64,000 bases of DNA from Streptomyces sp. Tue 6430 (lineage in GTDB: Bacteria > Actinomycetota > Actinomycetes > Streptomycetales > Streptomycetaceae), in assembly GCA_021568835.1 (NCBI GenBank), contig JAKGSH010000010.1, positions 5,208,001 to 5,272,000 on the forward strand. The letters run 5' to 3'. Below are positions 49,316 to 58,784 of the stretch, in pieces (the first letter of the stretch is position 1; each line of letters starts with the position of its first letter). Both the position numbers and the translations under genes were made by a program. The notes below the pieces were generated by a model. The model saw nothing but the letters and a program-made list of their open reading frames with translations. It was not told the origin of the DNA and did no database searches.

Positions 49316-50135
49316 ATCTATTCATCGTCAATCTACCTGCCGAGGCAAAGCGATTCACGACACCACGGGCGAGGCTCGGGGCGGACCAGGCCTGCCCGGC
49401 TCCGAAGCTCAGACATTATGGGCTGGCTGCGAGCCAGTCAACGTCGGGGTGTAGGCATAGTCCAGGTAAAGTAGCTGCCCCCGGGGGTGTCATGGATCGT
49501 TGCACCCAAAACTTCCGGCCGGACTGTCACCAAGTTGCAGCACTTCCGGCGGGCATCGCGGAACCGGCCCCGGGTCGGACACGGATCGCATCCGGACGGT
49601 GACGTCCAGTTATTGCCACGGCGTGTCCCTGTCCACTTGCTGTCAGTCGCCGTCGGCCCGCCGAGCGGCCGGGCCGGTGTCCCGGCGCCCGACCGCACCC
49701 CGGATCGGTGCCGAATCGGCCAGGGACTCCCCGGCGTCCGGGCGCCCCGGCCCGGCCGCTCCGCCGGACGCGGCACCGGAGCCGATCCGTCCGGATCGCG
49801 GGTCGCGTCCGGGGCGTAGGGCCCGACGTGCGCGTCCGGGGCCGCAGGGTGCCGCCGGTTTCCCCGGCGGGGCGCGCTGCGGCGGACGTTCCCGTGCCGC
49901 CGGACCCGCGGGGAGGTCGCGTCGGGGGAGGCGGCCGGTGCCGGCGGCGCGGTTGCCCCGGATCCGATGGAAACGTATCCAGCCATCGCCGGCACGGTCG
50001 TGGTCGCCGCCGCGGCGCCCGGCGCGCCCGGTGCGCGGTCTGTCACCGACCTGCCGGTGCCGACAGGTTTGAACGGCTCTCCGGCCCCCTCCACCGGGGC
50101 GGCCGGGCCCGTCCGGCCGCTCCCTACGTCGAAAA

Positions 50136-50171
50136 CCGGACATGCCCGGTGAATTCGCCTTCGGTATCCGG
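50136..50171. promoter_or_regulatory. CCGGACAT-N7-GAATTC-N7-GTATCCGG symmetric motif
   Basis: The same three words as the motif upstream of NRPS A (33664-33695), but with outer words exchanged and 7-nt spacers. It is followed at once by GGAGGAAAAG and a GTG at 50180. It may be a second site for the same regulator. Confidence 0.35.
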
Positions 50172-50685
50172 AGGAAAAGGTGAGCGTTGGTCGACTTCTC
50201 TCTTCGCATTTTCGCGACGCAATTCATGTTGAAAACTTGATTATTTTTCCGGATCGCCGACCTGAACTCGCGAGTAGCATTTCCGCCCTTCCTGTGGCCC
50301 GGGTCGGGAGTCGCCCCGAGCCCCTCCCGGGGGCGGGCTTCGCTTCCCTGGGGGGTGCGGTGCTCTCGCCGTCCGGCGCGGGCGAGGGGTGCCGACCGGG
50401 TTCTCTCCCGTCTCGGGCCGAGCTGAGGCGAAGGGCGGCGCCCGGATTTAGCGGCGCCGGTGGGATCGGGTGGGGGGCGTAGAGGGCGCGCACAAGAACC
50501 ACCGGATCTCCACATCAACCACCGGTGCCGGTCGAATGGGCCGGTGCCGGCCGGTGCGGATCGATGGGATTGATGGGATTGATGCGGACCAGTGGCCCCA
50601 TACGGGGAGGTTCGTACTTTGTCCGGCACGGCCGCGATGCGCTGGCAGGAGCCGGAGGCGCAAGGACTCCGGGGGCGCAAGGACC

Positions 50686-51962
50686 CTAGAGGTACGACGT
50701 GATCACCAGGACCGAGACGAGTTCGCCGGCGGCGGAGCGGCCGAGCCACACCGGCCACGTCCCGTCGCCCCCCGTGCAGAACGACACCAGGCAGCTTCCG
50801 GTCGCCTCGTCGACGGCACGTAGGTGGCCCTCGTCGAGGTACTCGCACGAGGAGGTGTCGTCCTGTGCCTCGTAGTAGCGCCTGACCTTCCCGGACAGCG
50901 TCTCCCAGGCCGCGGCGTCGGCGAAGCCGCCGGTCGCCCCGTCGGAGCCGAAGCCGTAGGCGTGACCGTCGAGGAGCAGCCGGGGATCCTCGTCCCCGCT
51001 CAGTGCCAACTCCCAGGTGACGGCGGGCTCGTCCCGGATCAGCAGGCGCACGGCGGGCTCCTCGGTGACCGGGAACCGGTCCCCGTAGTACTCGCCCTCG
51101 CCGATGACCACCGCCGCCTCCAGCGCGTACTCGCCGGGGGGTACGCGCTCGGTGAGTTCCCGGGGCTTCCTGTCGTGGGGATCCGAGACGGCCAGGCGCC
51201 CGGTCGGGATCCGCACCATGGCGATGTGCCGCGGTGCGGCCGTCCTCGTCCCCTCCCAGGGCTCCACGGGGAAGGGGTTCCCCGGCCGGAAGAGGTCGGC
51301 GGCCGGCAGCTCCATGCGCAGGGGCTTCGGAGGGCGCCACAGCGATGCGGGCTCTTCGTCGTCCGCGGAAGCCGGCTCCCCCGCGGTGGCGTCGCCGGGC
51401 TCGGACCCGTCCGACGGCCGGGACGGGCCGGCCGCCCGGACTCCGAACCCGCACCGGTCGTGCCACCGCCGTTCCTCCGGCACGTCGACCGGGGTGTGCG
51501 ACGAGCCGCCGTCTCGGCCGCGTTCCTCCAGCACCCTCCTGCCGCCCCGACCGGGCAGGAGGTCCACCGTGAGCCGCCAGGCGTCGGGTGCCAGGTCCGG
51601 CTGCTCCGGTGAGGCGTAGCGCCGTTCCACGTACTGCCGCAGGAACAGGCGGTCGTCCTCCAGCAGCCGGAGGTCGACGTCGTGGGTCCGGCGCCCCAGC
51701 TCGTCGTAGACCCACTGCCCGACGAAGCGGTCACGCCAGGCGACCAGATGCACCTCCGAGGGACCGCGCGCCCCGGGACCCGGTGCAGCACCACGTAGGG
51801 ATCTCCGGCTCCGTCCCGCTCCTCCGCCTCCGCCCGGGTCAGCGGTCCGAACGCGCGGCGGGCACCGGCGTCCCAGCCCTTCGCGTAGGAAACCGTCACC
51901 GTGTCCGCGTCCGCGTCCCTGCCTGTGCCTGTGCCTGCGTCTGCGCCGGTGTCCGTACCCAT
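50686..51962 (-). CDS. DUF4241 family protein (one frameshift)
   Basis: About 425 residues once one base is restored in the C run at 51771-51774. The C-terminal half has the DUF4241 hallmarks: PPGEYALEAAVVIGEGEYY, then RLLIRDEPAVTWELAL, and a final GGDGTWPVWLGRSAAGELV block. Two thirds in there is an acidic, Ser/Pro-rich linker (SDGSEPGDATAGEPASADDEE). ATG 51962 gives an N-terminus with alternating Gly/Thr/Asp/Ala. Function of the family is not established; members often occur near polymorphic-toxin or conflict loci, and here the Trypco1/STAND pair follows. Confidence 0.8.
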
Positions 51963-52597
51963 GCCCCGCCCCTCCGGCCCGGTCCCGGCCGCCCGGGGGC
52001 GGACCACGACCTGCCGATCGTTTTCCGCGCAGGGTAATCCCCGCCCAGGACAGTGGCTCCTGACCTCCTGACCTCCTGAGCTCCTGAGCTCGGAGTTCGG
52101 ACTCCGGGCAGCGCCGGCACCGCTCTCCCGGCCGCCGGTACGACGGCTCGTGCGAGGTTCCGGCGGCTCCTGCCGCTCAGGGCGCGGAGCCGGTGGGGTG
52201 CTGTGCCGGCGGGTTCGCCTCCTCGGTGGCGGCCAGGGAGGCGAGGAGGCGCAGGCCTTCGCCGACCACGACGTCGTCCACCGGCCGGCGCCCGTCACCG
52301 ACGAGGAGTACGCCGCCGCCCCGGCCGCCGACCGACACCAGGCCCACGTGATCCACCGGACAGACCCTGGTACCGGGTCTGCCGTCCGAGCCGTCCGAGC
52401 CGTCCGAGCCGTCCGAGCCGTCCGAGCGACCGGGTGGCCGGGTGGCCGGGTGGCTGGGCGAAGCGTTCGGCGGGGCGCCGGATCCCGGCCCGCTCGCCCG
52501 AGCGGTTCTTCCGGATTGCCACTGCTTTGCCTCACGACCGGCAGCTACGATGTGCCCCCGGGTCCGGGTGATGTCCCGGTCCCCCAAGGAGGTTGCT
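51963..52597. other. Intergenic region with 9-bp tandem repeats
   Basis: Lies between the divergent DUF4241 and Trypco1 genes. It holds about five copies of a GTCCGAGCC-type 9-bp repeat (52381-52425) and a GGGTGGCC run after it. On the minus strand, 52177-52365 has Streptomyces-like codon bias (VDHVGLVSVGG to the stop at 52177) and may be a small gene or gene remnant, but no family is recognisable. Confidence 0.5.
52381..52425. repeat. 9-bp tandem repeat, about five copies
   Basis: Unit GCCGTCCGA repeated head to tail. It is upstream of the Trypco1 gene, about 170-215 bp from its start. Copy number is probably variable between strains. Confidence 0.85.
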
Positions 52598-52969
52598 GTG
52601 ACTGACCGTCTGGTGCACACGGTCGAAATGCCGTTGGACGAGGGAAGCGACGACGTCGTCCGGGTGCAGATCCGTGAAGTGGACGACTCCCTGGTCCGGG
52701 TGGGCCGCGGTGGCTCGGTCGCCCGCGCCGGGCGGACGCTCGGTCAGATGCTGGACACCGTCAAGCCGGTGGCGGAGAACTTCGTCGAGAGGTTCCAGGG
52801 TCTCGCCACGCCACCCGACGAGATGACCCTGGAGTTCGGGATCTCACTGTCCGCCGGGGCGGACGTCGTCATCGCCAGCACGGCGACCACGGCGAATTTC
52901 ACGGTCAGTCTGAGCTGGAGCCGCCGTGACTCCACGGGGTCGACCGGGGAGGATCCCCAGGGCAGTTGA
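52598..52969 (+). CDS. Trypsin-co-occurring domain 1 (Trypco1 / CU044_2847 family) protein
   Basis: A 123-residue protein. The pattern of short strands (VHTVEMPLDEGSDDVVRVQI), then LGQMLDTVKPVAENFVERF, and a C-terminal EMTLEFGISLSAGADVVIAST matches the Trypco1/CU044_2847 family, which is found beside trypsin-like proteases in predicted conflict systems. GTG 52598 follows a perfect AAGGAGG. The stop is 26 nt before the start of the trypsin-STAND gene, so the two form an operon. It may be the target or the trigger of the protease module; this is inference. Confidence 0.85.
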   Translation: MTDRLVHTVEMPLDEGSDDVVRVQIREVDDSLVRVGRGGSVARAGRTLGQMLDTVKPVAENFVERFQGLATPPDEMTLEFGISLSAGADVVIASTATTANFTVSLSWSRRDSTGSTGEDPQGS

Positions 52970-52995
52970 CCGGGCGACGTCGGACTGGAGACAGG

Positions 52996-55900
52996 GTGTC
53001 GGGGACCGCGTACGGAATGTCGTCGAGTCCGGACGAGCTCCTGGCCTCCTCGGTCGTCCGGGTCACGGGGCAGGACGGGGCGCTGAGCGGCGCGGGTTTC
53101 CTCGTCGCTCCGGATCTGGTGCTGACCTGCGCCCACGTGGTGTCGGACGCCCTGGGCCGGCCCCGTCACGAGACGGTGCCGACCGGTGAGGTGGTCGAGG
53201 TCGACCTGCCGCTGGCCGATCACCGGGAGACCGGCGGGCCCGGGGCGTGGCCGGCCGAGGTCGAGCGGTGGGTGCCGGTCAGAGCCGGCCACGGGGGCGA
53301 CATCGCGGTCCTGCGGCTCCGCGAGGCGATCCCCTCCGCCCGTCCCCTGCCGATGGCCGACGCCGCGAGTGTGTGGGAACACGGTGCGCGTGCCGTGGGG
53401 TTCACGGGCGGCGAGCCCCAGGAGACCTGGTTCCGCGGGAAGTTGACCGGTGCCACCAGCGAGGGCTGGCTCCAGCTCTCCCGGGCCGACGGGCAGAGCG
53501 CGTACGTCCGGCGCGGATTCAGCGGCAGCCCCGTCTGGGACAACGAACTGGGAGCGGTGGTCGGCCTGGTCGTGGCCGCGCAGCCGCAGCAGGACGCGCA
53601 GCAGGCGTACGTCCTGCGCACCAGGGCCGTGTTGCGGGAGGTTCCCTCGCTCGCCGGCGTGGTGAGTCCGCCCACGCCCTTCCGCGGCCTGGCGCCTTTC
53701 CGGGAACACGACGCGGACGTCTACTTCGGCCGCGACGAGGACATCGAGCGCGTGGTCACCGCGCTGCGGACCGTCGACGTCCCGGTCACCGTGTACGGGC
53801 CGTCGGGCTGTGGGAAGTCGTCGCTGGCGCTGGCCGGGGTGGCGCCGCGGCTGCGGCAGGCCGGTCACGAGGTGTTCGTGGTGAACGCCGGGCAGGTCTC
53901 GTCCCCGCGCTCCGCGCTGGCCGTCGAACTCCACGAGGCCGCCCGCAGCGGCCGGTTCGGCCCGGTGCGGGCGGACGGCGTGGACCAGGTGGAGGCCTGG
54001 CTGACGGACAAGGGGCTCACCGACACGCTCCACCGGCTCCGCGGCACCGCCGCCGGCGAGGTGCTGGTCGTCCTCGACCAGGCCGAGGCGCTCCTGGACC
54101 GCTCGGACGCCGAGCTCGGCCACCTCGTGGAACTGCTCTTCCCCGACCGTCCGCCCGCGCGTCCGGTGCGGGTGTTGCTCACTCTCCGCGCCGACCACGT
54201 GAACGCCGCGCTCAAGCACCCGCGCCTGGGACCCGTCCTGTCCGGCGGCACGACACTTCCGCTGACCCCGATGTCCCGTGACCAACTCCGGGAGGTGATC
54301 GTCAAGCCGGTCGAGACCGTACCGGCGGTGGAGTACGACCCGGGCCTCGCCGGGCGCGTACTGGACGACACGGGCAGCGAACCGGGCGTCCTCCCGCTGC
54401 TCGGCTTCGTCCTGCAGCAGTTGTGGGACCACCAGGTGGCGGGCCGCCTCCTGGCCACGACCTACGAGGAGATCGGCGGGGTGTCCGGCGCGCTGCGCCG
54501 CCACGCGGAGACGGCGTGGAGACAGTGCGTCCCGTCCGGGGACGAGGCGGAGGCGCTCGCGCTGCTGACCGGGCTGGTACGGGTGCTGCCGGGAGGCGAC
54601 GGCGCCCCCCTGCGGCGCCGCCTGACCCGCGACGAGGCCGGAGAGGGACGCTGGCGCCTGGCACAAGCGCTGGCCGAGCGGCGCCTGTTGGTGCTGCACG
54701 GGGACGAAGGCGGCCCGGAGAGCGCCGAGCTGGCACACGAGGCACTGATCACCGCGTGGCCGACACTGTCCGAACGGGTCCGTGCCGACGCCGACTTCCT
54801 CGCCTCCCGGGCGGAGGTGCAGCACGACCTGGAGCGGTGGCACAAGGCGGACCGTTCGGCGGACCTGCTGCCCGGCGCCCTCCAGCTCGACGCCCTGCGG
54901 GTGAGGCTGCGCGGCCGCGAGGCGGACCTGACCGAGGAACAGCGGGAGTTCCTCACGCTGGCCCGCCGGCGCCGACGGGCACGGAACGCCCGTGTGCGCG
55001 CGGGATGGATCTCGACGGGCCTGGTCCTCGCGCTCGTCGCGGCGCTCGGCACGTTCCTCGTGCAGGAGTCCCGGACCAGCGCGACACGGACCGCGGAGGG
55101 CCGGTCCCGGTCCCTCGCGATCCAGTCGGACGAGCTGGTGGACGGCAACCCCACCCAGGCGGGCCTGACCGCGCTCGCGGCCTACGACATCGCCCCCACG
55201 CAGGAGGCCCGCAGCGCGCTGATGCGGCGGTACGCGGAGCTGAAGGGCGCGGCGTGGGTGCTGGCGGGCACGCAGGGGAAGATCAAGGATGCGGACGTCA
55301 GCCACGACGGGAGAACGGCCCTAGTGACGGGCACGACGGGCCGCGCGACACTGTTCGTCCGCACGGCCTCCGGCAAGGTCCGGCACGAACAGCTCGGCTT
55401 CGCCGACGATCTCGTGTCCCCCGTGGTCAGCGGGGACGGCCGCCGGATCGCCTACGTCCGTGGTGAGGACGGCGTGGTGGTCTGGCACGACGTGACCCCC
55501 TCGGGAGAACGACTGGCGGGAACGGCCCACACCCTCCGAGGCACGTTCTTCGACCCCGAATGGCTGATCGACAGTGAGCGCCGTGAAATCCTGAACTTCT
55601 CACCGGGTTCCCGACTCCTGGTCGGCGCGGCCACACTCGACCGGCCCATGCGACTGTGGGACCTGGGGACCGGAAAAGTCCAGACCTTTCCCGGTGAGTT
55701 CGACGAACTGGGAAGCGTGTGGTTCGGACCCGACGAGAACACGGTGGTGGCCGAACGGTACGACGATCCCGCGCTGCTGAAAGTCGACGTCTCCACGGGC
55801 GGGACGAGCGAGTTGGTCCGTGGCGGAAGGTTCGCGGTCGCCGGGAACGCCGGAGTGGCGGTCTCCTGTACCGACGAGTCGCGTTTTCGCGCCATCCGGG

Positions 55901-57261
55901 TGTCGGACGGACGGGTGCTGAGAGACATCAGGATGGCCCCGCACACATTCGACTGCACCACTTCCGGTATCACCGTCGACGGTACCGGTGAGCATTTCGC
56001 GGTGGTCAACTCCTCCAACGAGTGGAGCCTGGTCGGCACGCGCTCCACCGCGGCGCCGCAGACGTACCACCTGGGTCCCGATCCGGGAAGCTACTCCAGG
56101 CGTTCTTCGCTCTCCTCGATCTCCGACATCCCCCTCTTCCTGGTGGGGGACCCTGACGCGCCGACCTTGGTGACCGGTGAGGAGAACGCGCTCAAAGGGT
56201 GGGCGCGCAGGCTGTACGACGACAGCATGGACCCCGAGCCGCAACTGCTCGGCGACGGCGGCCTGATGGTGACCAGGGCGAGGAGGGGAGGCGACGATCT
56301 GCTGCGGGTCGTGGAGACGGAAGGCAGCGGGAAGATCCTCTCCGAGGTCGTGTCCGGCTCCGGCGACGAAGAATACGTGGCGCTCGAAGTCAACAGGTCC
56401 GGGACGCTGGTGGCGGACGTCCGGGAAAGGCATCGGGTCGTGGTCCGCGCGCTCCCCTCGTTGCGCCGGGTGGCGGAGTTCCGCACCGCGAAGCCTCCCG
56501 TTGAGGAGGAGAGCGAGCAGTACGCCGTGGCTCTCGGCTTCCATGGCGACGACCGGATCGTGACGACGTCCGGCACGGTCGTCGAGAGCTGGGAAGCCCA
56601 CAGCGGACGACGCCTTTCACAGCCCGTCGATCTGCGGGACGTACGCCTGACCGGGAAGAAACAGCCCGCCTTCACCGTGGGGAGCCACCCCGAACCGGGA
56701 TGCGTGAGCGTGACGGTGGCCGGTGAGCCCTACCTGCACGCCGTCGACCTGCGCACGGGAAAAGCCGAGGAGGAACTCCGGGTGCGTCTCGCCGACGACC
56801 TCCGGTCGGCCTCCTTCCTGGACGACCCGGAGTACGTGACCGTACTGACCACGGCCCAGACGGCCGAGGTCTGGTCGGTCCGTCCCGGGCGGCCGGCGAA
56901 GAAGGTGATGGGCCCGTTCGGGCCGCTCACCGACATCGAGTGGTCGCAGAACTGGTCGCTGCGCCCCACCCGGGGAACCGGGTTCGTTCTCGCCTACAAG
57001 GGCTACGTCCACTTCCTGAAGGCGGACGAACCCGGTTACCGGGACACCTATACCTTCGGTGAGGAGCAGTCCTTCCCGGCGGTGACCGGGGACGGCGAGG
57101 CGGTGCTCCGCGACCCCGAGAACCTGGAACCCCCGGACCTGGTCCGTCTCGACCCCGCCCTCTGGAAGCGCCGCATCTGCGAGATCCTCGGCCGGGAGCT
57201 CACCGAGGACGAGCGCCGCGGGCTCACCCATGACGTACCCGCCGACCTCTGCGCGTCCTGA
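52996..57261 (+). CDS. Trypsin-nSTAND NTPase-TM-beta-propeller protein
   Basis: 1421 residues. Order: trypsin-like protease (about residues 10-220; His in VLTCAHVVSD, Asp in GGDIAVLRL, Ser in RRGFSGSPVWD); nSTAND NTPase (about 230-660; Walker A GPSGCGKSSLA, Walker B VLVVLDQAEALL); a transmembrane segment WISTGLVLALVAALGTFLV near 675; then WD40/TolB-like propeller repeats to the end, closing with the LWKRRICEILGRELTEDE tail common to nSTAND-WD proteins. GTG 52996 is chosen because GGAGACAG lies upstream. The family view is that propellers sense, STAND oligomerises and trypsin acts as effector. With the Trypco1 neighbour this looks like a protease-type defence or signalling unit. The membrane anchor is a notable feature. 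Confidence 0.93.
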   Translation: MSGTAYGMSSSPDELLASSVVRVTGQDGALSGAGFLVAPDLVLTCAHVVSDALGRPRHETVPTGEVVEVDLPLADHRETGGPGAWPAEVERWVPVRAGHGGDIAVLRLREAIPSARPLPMADAASVWEHGARAVGFTGGEPQETWFRGKLTGATSEGWLQLSRADGQSAYVRRGFSGSPVWDNELGAVVGLVVAAQPQQDAQQAYVLRTRAVLREVPSLAGVVSPPTPFRGLAPFREHDADVYFGRDEDIERVVTALRTVDVPVTVYGPSGCGKSSLALAGVAPRLRQAGHEVFVVNAGQVSSPRSALAVELHEAARSGRFGPVRADGVDQVEAWLTDKGLTDTLHRLRGTAAGEVLVVLDQAEALLDRSDAELGHLVELLFPDRPPARPVRVLLTLRADHVNAALKHPRLGPVLSGGTTLPLTPMSRDQLREVIVKPVETVPAVEYDPGLAGRVLDDTGSEPGVLPLLGFVLQQLWDHQVAGRLLATTYEEIGGVSGALRRHAETAWRQCVPSGDEAEALALLTGLVRVLPGGDGAPLRRRLTRDEAGEGRWRLAQALAERRLLVLHGDEGGPESAELAHEALITAWPTLSERVRADADFLASRAEVQHDLERWHKADRSADLLPGALQLDALRVRLRGREADLTEEQREFLTLARRRRRARNARVRAGWISTGLVLALVAALGTFLVQESRTSATRTAEGRSRSLAIQSDELVDGNPTQAGLTALAAYDIAPTQEARSALMRRYAELKGAAWVLAGTQGKIKDADVSHDGRTALVTGTTGRATLFVRTASGKVRHEQLGFADDLVSPVVSGDGRRIAYVRGEDGVVVWHDVTPSGERLAGTAHTLRGTFFDPEWLIDSERREILNFSPGSRLLVGAATLDRPMRLWDLGTGKVQTFPGEFDELGSVWFGPDENTVVAERYDDPALLKVDVSTGGTSELVRGGRFAVAGNAGVAVSCTDESRFRAIRVSDGRVLRDIRMAPHTFDCTTSGITVDGTGEHFAVVNSSNEWSLVGTRSTAAPQTYHLGPDPGSYSRRSSLSSISDIPLFLVGDPDAPTLVTGEENALKGWARRLYDDSMDPEPQLLGDGGLMVTRARRGGDDLLRVVETEGSGKILSEVVSGSGDEEYVALEVNRSGTLVADVRERHRVVVRALPSLRRVAEFRTAKPPVEEESEQYAVALGFHGDDRIVTTSGTVVESWEAHSGRRLSQPVDLRDVRLTGKKQPAFTVGSHPEPGCVSVTVAGEPYLHAVDLRTGKAEEELRVRLADDLRSASFLDDPEYVTVLTTAQTAEVWSVRPGRPAKKVMGPFGPLTDIEWSQNWSLRPTRGTGFVLAYKGYVHFLKADEPGYRDTYTFGEEQSFPAVTGDGEAVLRDPENLEPPDLVRLDPALWKRRICEILGRELTEDERRGLTHDVPADLCAS

Positions 57262-57320
57262 CGGCGGCGCCCGGGGCGTGAGGGAGGCGGCAGACCCGGC
57301 ACGAGGGGACTCGTCCGGAG

Positions 57321-57368
57321 TCCCGGAGTCCCGGAGTCCCGGAGTCCCGGAGTCCCGGAGTCCCGGAG
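57321..57368. repeat. 8-bp tandem repeat, six copies
   Basis: Unit TCCCGGAG repeated six times without change, just after the STAND gene. The repeat is G/C-rich and could pair into slipped structures; no coding role. Confidence 0.9.
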
Positions 57369-57496
57369 TCCTGGTGCGGTCGGGAACGCCGCGCTCCCCG
57401 GGTGAAGAGGCCCCTCGGGGTTCTGCCCGCGTGCGCGTGTGTCCGGCGCGGACGGCTGGTGCCCGGGGCGGCGGGACTTCCCGCCCGGGGGGCGCC

Positions 57497-57656
57497 CCTG
57501 GTAGCGGGTGGCCAGGGTCCGTGCCGTGTCGGCGATGCGGGTGCGCAGTTCGGCCGGCGCCAGGACCTCGACGTCGGTGCCCAGCCGCAGGAACTCCCGG
57601 TGGGCGTGGTCGATCGACTCGATGGGTACGCGGGCCTCCGTCCACCCGTCGCCCCA
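57497..57656 (-). pseudogene. C-terminal fragment of a WYL-domain (YafY-type) regulator
   Basis: The minus frame reads WGDGWTEARVPIESIDHA, then EFLRLGTDVEVLAPAELRTRIADTARTLATRYQ, the usual C-terminus of WYL regulators. It begins directly after two in-frame TAG stops (57657-57662), has no start codon and no HTH part, so only about 53 codons remain. Such regulators often lie next to methyltransferase genes like the one that follows. Confidence 0.65.
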
Positions 57657-57673
57657 CTACTAGAGTACGGCGC

Positions 57674-58474
57674 ATGAGCCAGACTCCCATCGACCCCGTC
57701 GCGCACAACCGCCTCGCCTGGGACCGCGAGGTGGAGAAGGACAACGAGTGGTCACGCCCGGTCGGCCCCGAGGTGATCGCGAAGGCGCGGGCCGGCCAGT
57801 GGTCCATCGTCCTGATCGGGTACGAGCCGGTCGACCCGACCTGGTTCCCGCCGGAGATCGCCGGTCGCGACGTGCTCTGCCTCGCCTCCGGCGGCGGGCA
57901 GCAGGGTCCGGTGCTGGCCGCGGCGGGCGCGCGGGTGACCGTCTTCGACAACTCGCCCCGCCAGCTGGCGCAGGACGAGATGGTCGCGGCGCGGGAGGGG
58001 CTCGACCTACGCACCGTGCTCGGCGACGCGCGCGACCTGAGCCCGTTCCCGGACGCCTCGTTCGACCTTGTCGTCCACCCGGTCTCCAACCTGTTCATCC
58101 CGGAGCCGGCGCCGGTCTGGCGCGAGTGCCACCGCGTGCTGCGCCCCGGCGGGACGCTGCTGTCCGGCTTCCTCAACCCGGACGTCTACCTCTTCGACGC
58201 CGAGTCCTTGGAGGCACGCGGCGAGCTGATGGTGCGCCACCGCCTGCCCTACAGCGACCTCACCCACCTGGAGCCCGCCGAGCGGGAACGGCTGTGGGGC
58301 CTCGACGCGCCGGTGGAGTACAGCCACACGCTCACCGAGCAGCTCGGCGGGCAGATCGCGGCGGGCTTCGCCATCACCGGCTTCGCCGAGGCGCCGCACC
58401 ACTCGGAGGCCACCGCCGGCTGGCTCTCCGGCTACTTCGCCACGAAAGCGGTCAAGGCCGGCGCCGGTCACTGA
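57674..58474 (+). CDS. Class I SAM-dependent methyltransferase
   Basis: A 266-residue methyltransferase with a methyltransferase-11-like core. The SAM-binding motif I reads RDVLCLASGGGQQGPVLA; then the acidic loop VTVFDNSPRQLAQDEMV; motif for DARDLSPFPDASFDLVV; and LRPGGTLLSGF. ATG 57674 is used. A remnant of a WYL regulator precedes it. The substrate is unknown. It is separated from the biosynthetic cluster by the conflict genes, so a role in the peptide pathway is unlikely. Confidence 0.92.
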   Translation: MSQTPIDPVAHNRLAWDREVEKDNEWSRPVGPEVIAKARAGQWSIVLIGYEPVDPTWFPPEIAGRDVLCLASGGGQQGPVLAAAGARVTVFDNSPRQLAQDEMVAAREGLDLRTVLGDARDLSPFPDASFDLVVHPVSNLFIPEPAPVWRECHRVLRPGGTLLSGFLNPDVYLFDAESLEARGELMVRHRLPYSDLTHLEPAERERLWGLDAPVEYSHTLTEQLGGQIAAGFAITGFAEAPHHSEATAGWLSGYFATKAVKAGAGH

Positions 58475-58784
58475 CCCTCCACCGGCCGGGCCAGGTCAGC
58501 GGTGAGGCCGGCGGGCGGCTGGGTCAGGCGGGCAACGACCCTGCTGATACACGGACCGGGAACACCCCGGCCTCGGCAACCCCGCGTCGCTCATCGTGCC
58601 GGCAACCGTGGGGCACCCGCACCACGCATGACCGCCTCGACATCGACGCCGTCAACAAGCACCTCACCGCCCGACAGCCATCGGCGGAACTTGTGCGGTG
58701 CAGCACCGGCCTCGCCGTCTCGCCCGGTCCGGACCCGGCGACGTCGTCCCGGCCGGCCGGGACGGCCGACGCCCGCCCGTGGCG
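58475..58784. other. Convergent intergenic region
   Basis: Lies between the convergent methyltransferase and XRE-MmyB genes. A 20-bp perfect palindrome sits at 58745-58764 near the XRE-MmyB stop. 58600-58720 has weak coding character on the + strand (TTHDRLDIDAVNKHLTARQ) that I cannot assign. No other structure seen. Confidence 0.5.
58745..58764 (-). terminator. 20-bp perfect palindrome after the XRE-MmyB gene
   Basis: CGTCCCGGCC followed at once by its reverse complement, 21 nt past the regulator stop. The position between convergent genes suggests a transcription terminator, possibly bidirectional. No U tract. Confidence 0.45.

Larger units (their letters stand above)
49190..50685. other. 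1.5-kb intergenic region with A/T-rich regulatory stretch
   Basis: No gene I can support. 49200-49330 is A/T-rich for this genome and has two inverted repeats upstream of the regulator. 49423-49437 has CTGGCT-GCG-AGCCAG. 49500-50130 is G/C-rich with open frames on both strands but no recognisable protein. 50180 has a GTG behind GGAGGAAAAG, starting a 100-codon frame that soon becomes low-complexity; it could be a small peptide but has no family features. 50570-50590 has a short GGGATTGAT repeat. Confidence 0.6.
57262..57673. other. Intergenic region with tandem repeat and regulator remnant
   Basis: Contains an 8-bp tandem repeat (57321-57368), a WYL-type gene fragment on the minus strand (57497-57656), and the leader of the methyltransferase gene. 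No complete gene is seen. Confidence 0.6.

Noticed and set aside
49438..50094. Open frames on both strands between the regulators and the DUF4241 gene
   Set aside because: Compositions are Pro/Arg/Gly-rich with no ribosome site or family pattern. Treated as non-coding.
50180..50482. Possible 100-residue protein starting at GTG 50180
   Set aside because: It has a good ribosome site, but the product becomes low-complexity and nothing resembles a known family. Mentioned only in the intergenic note.
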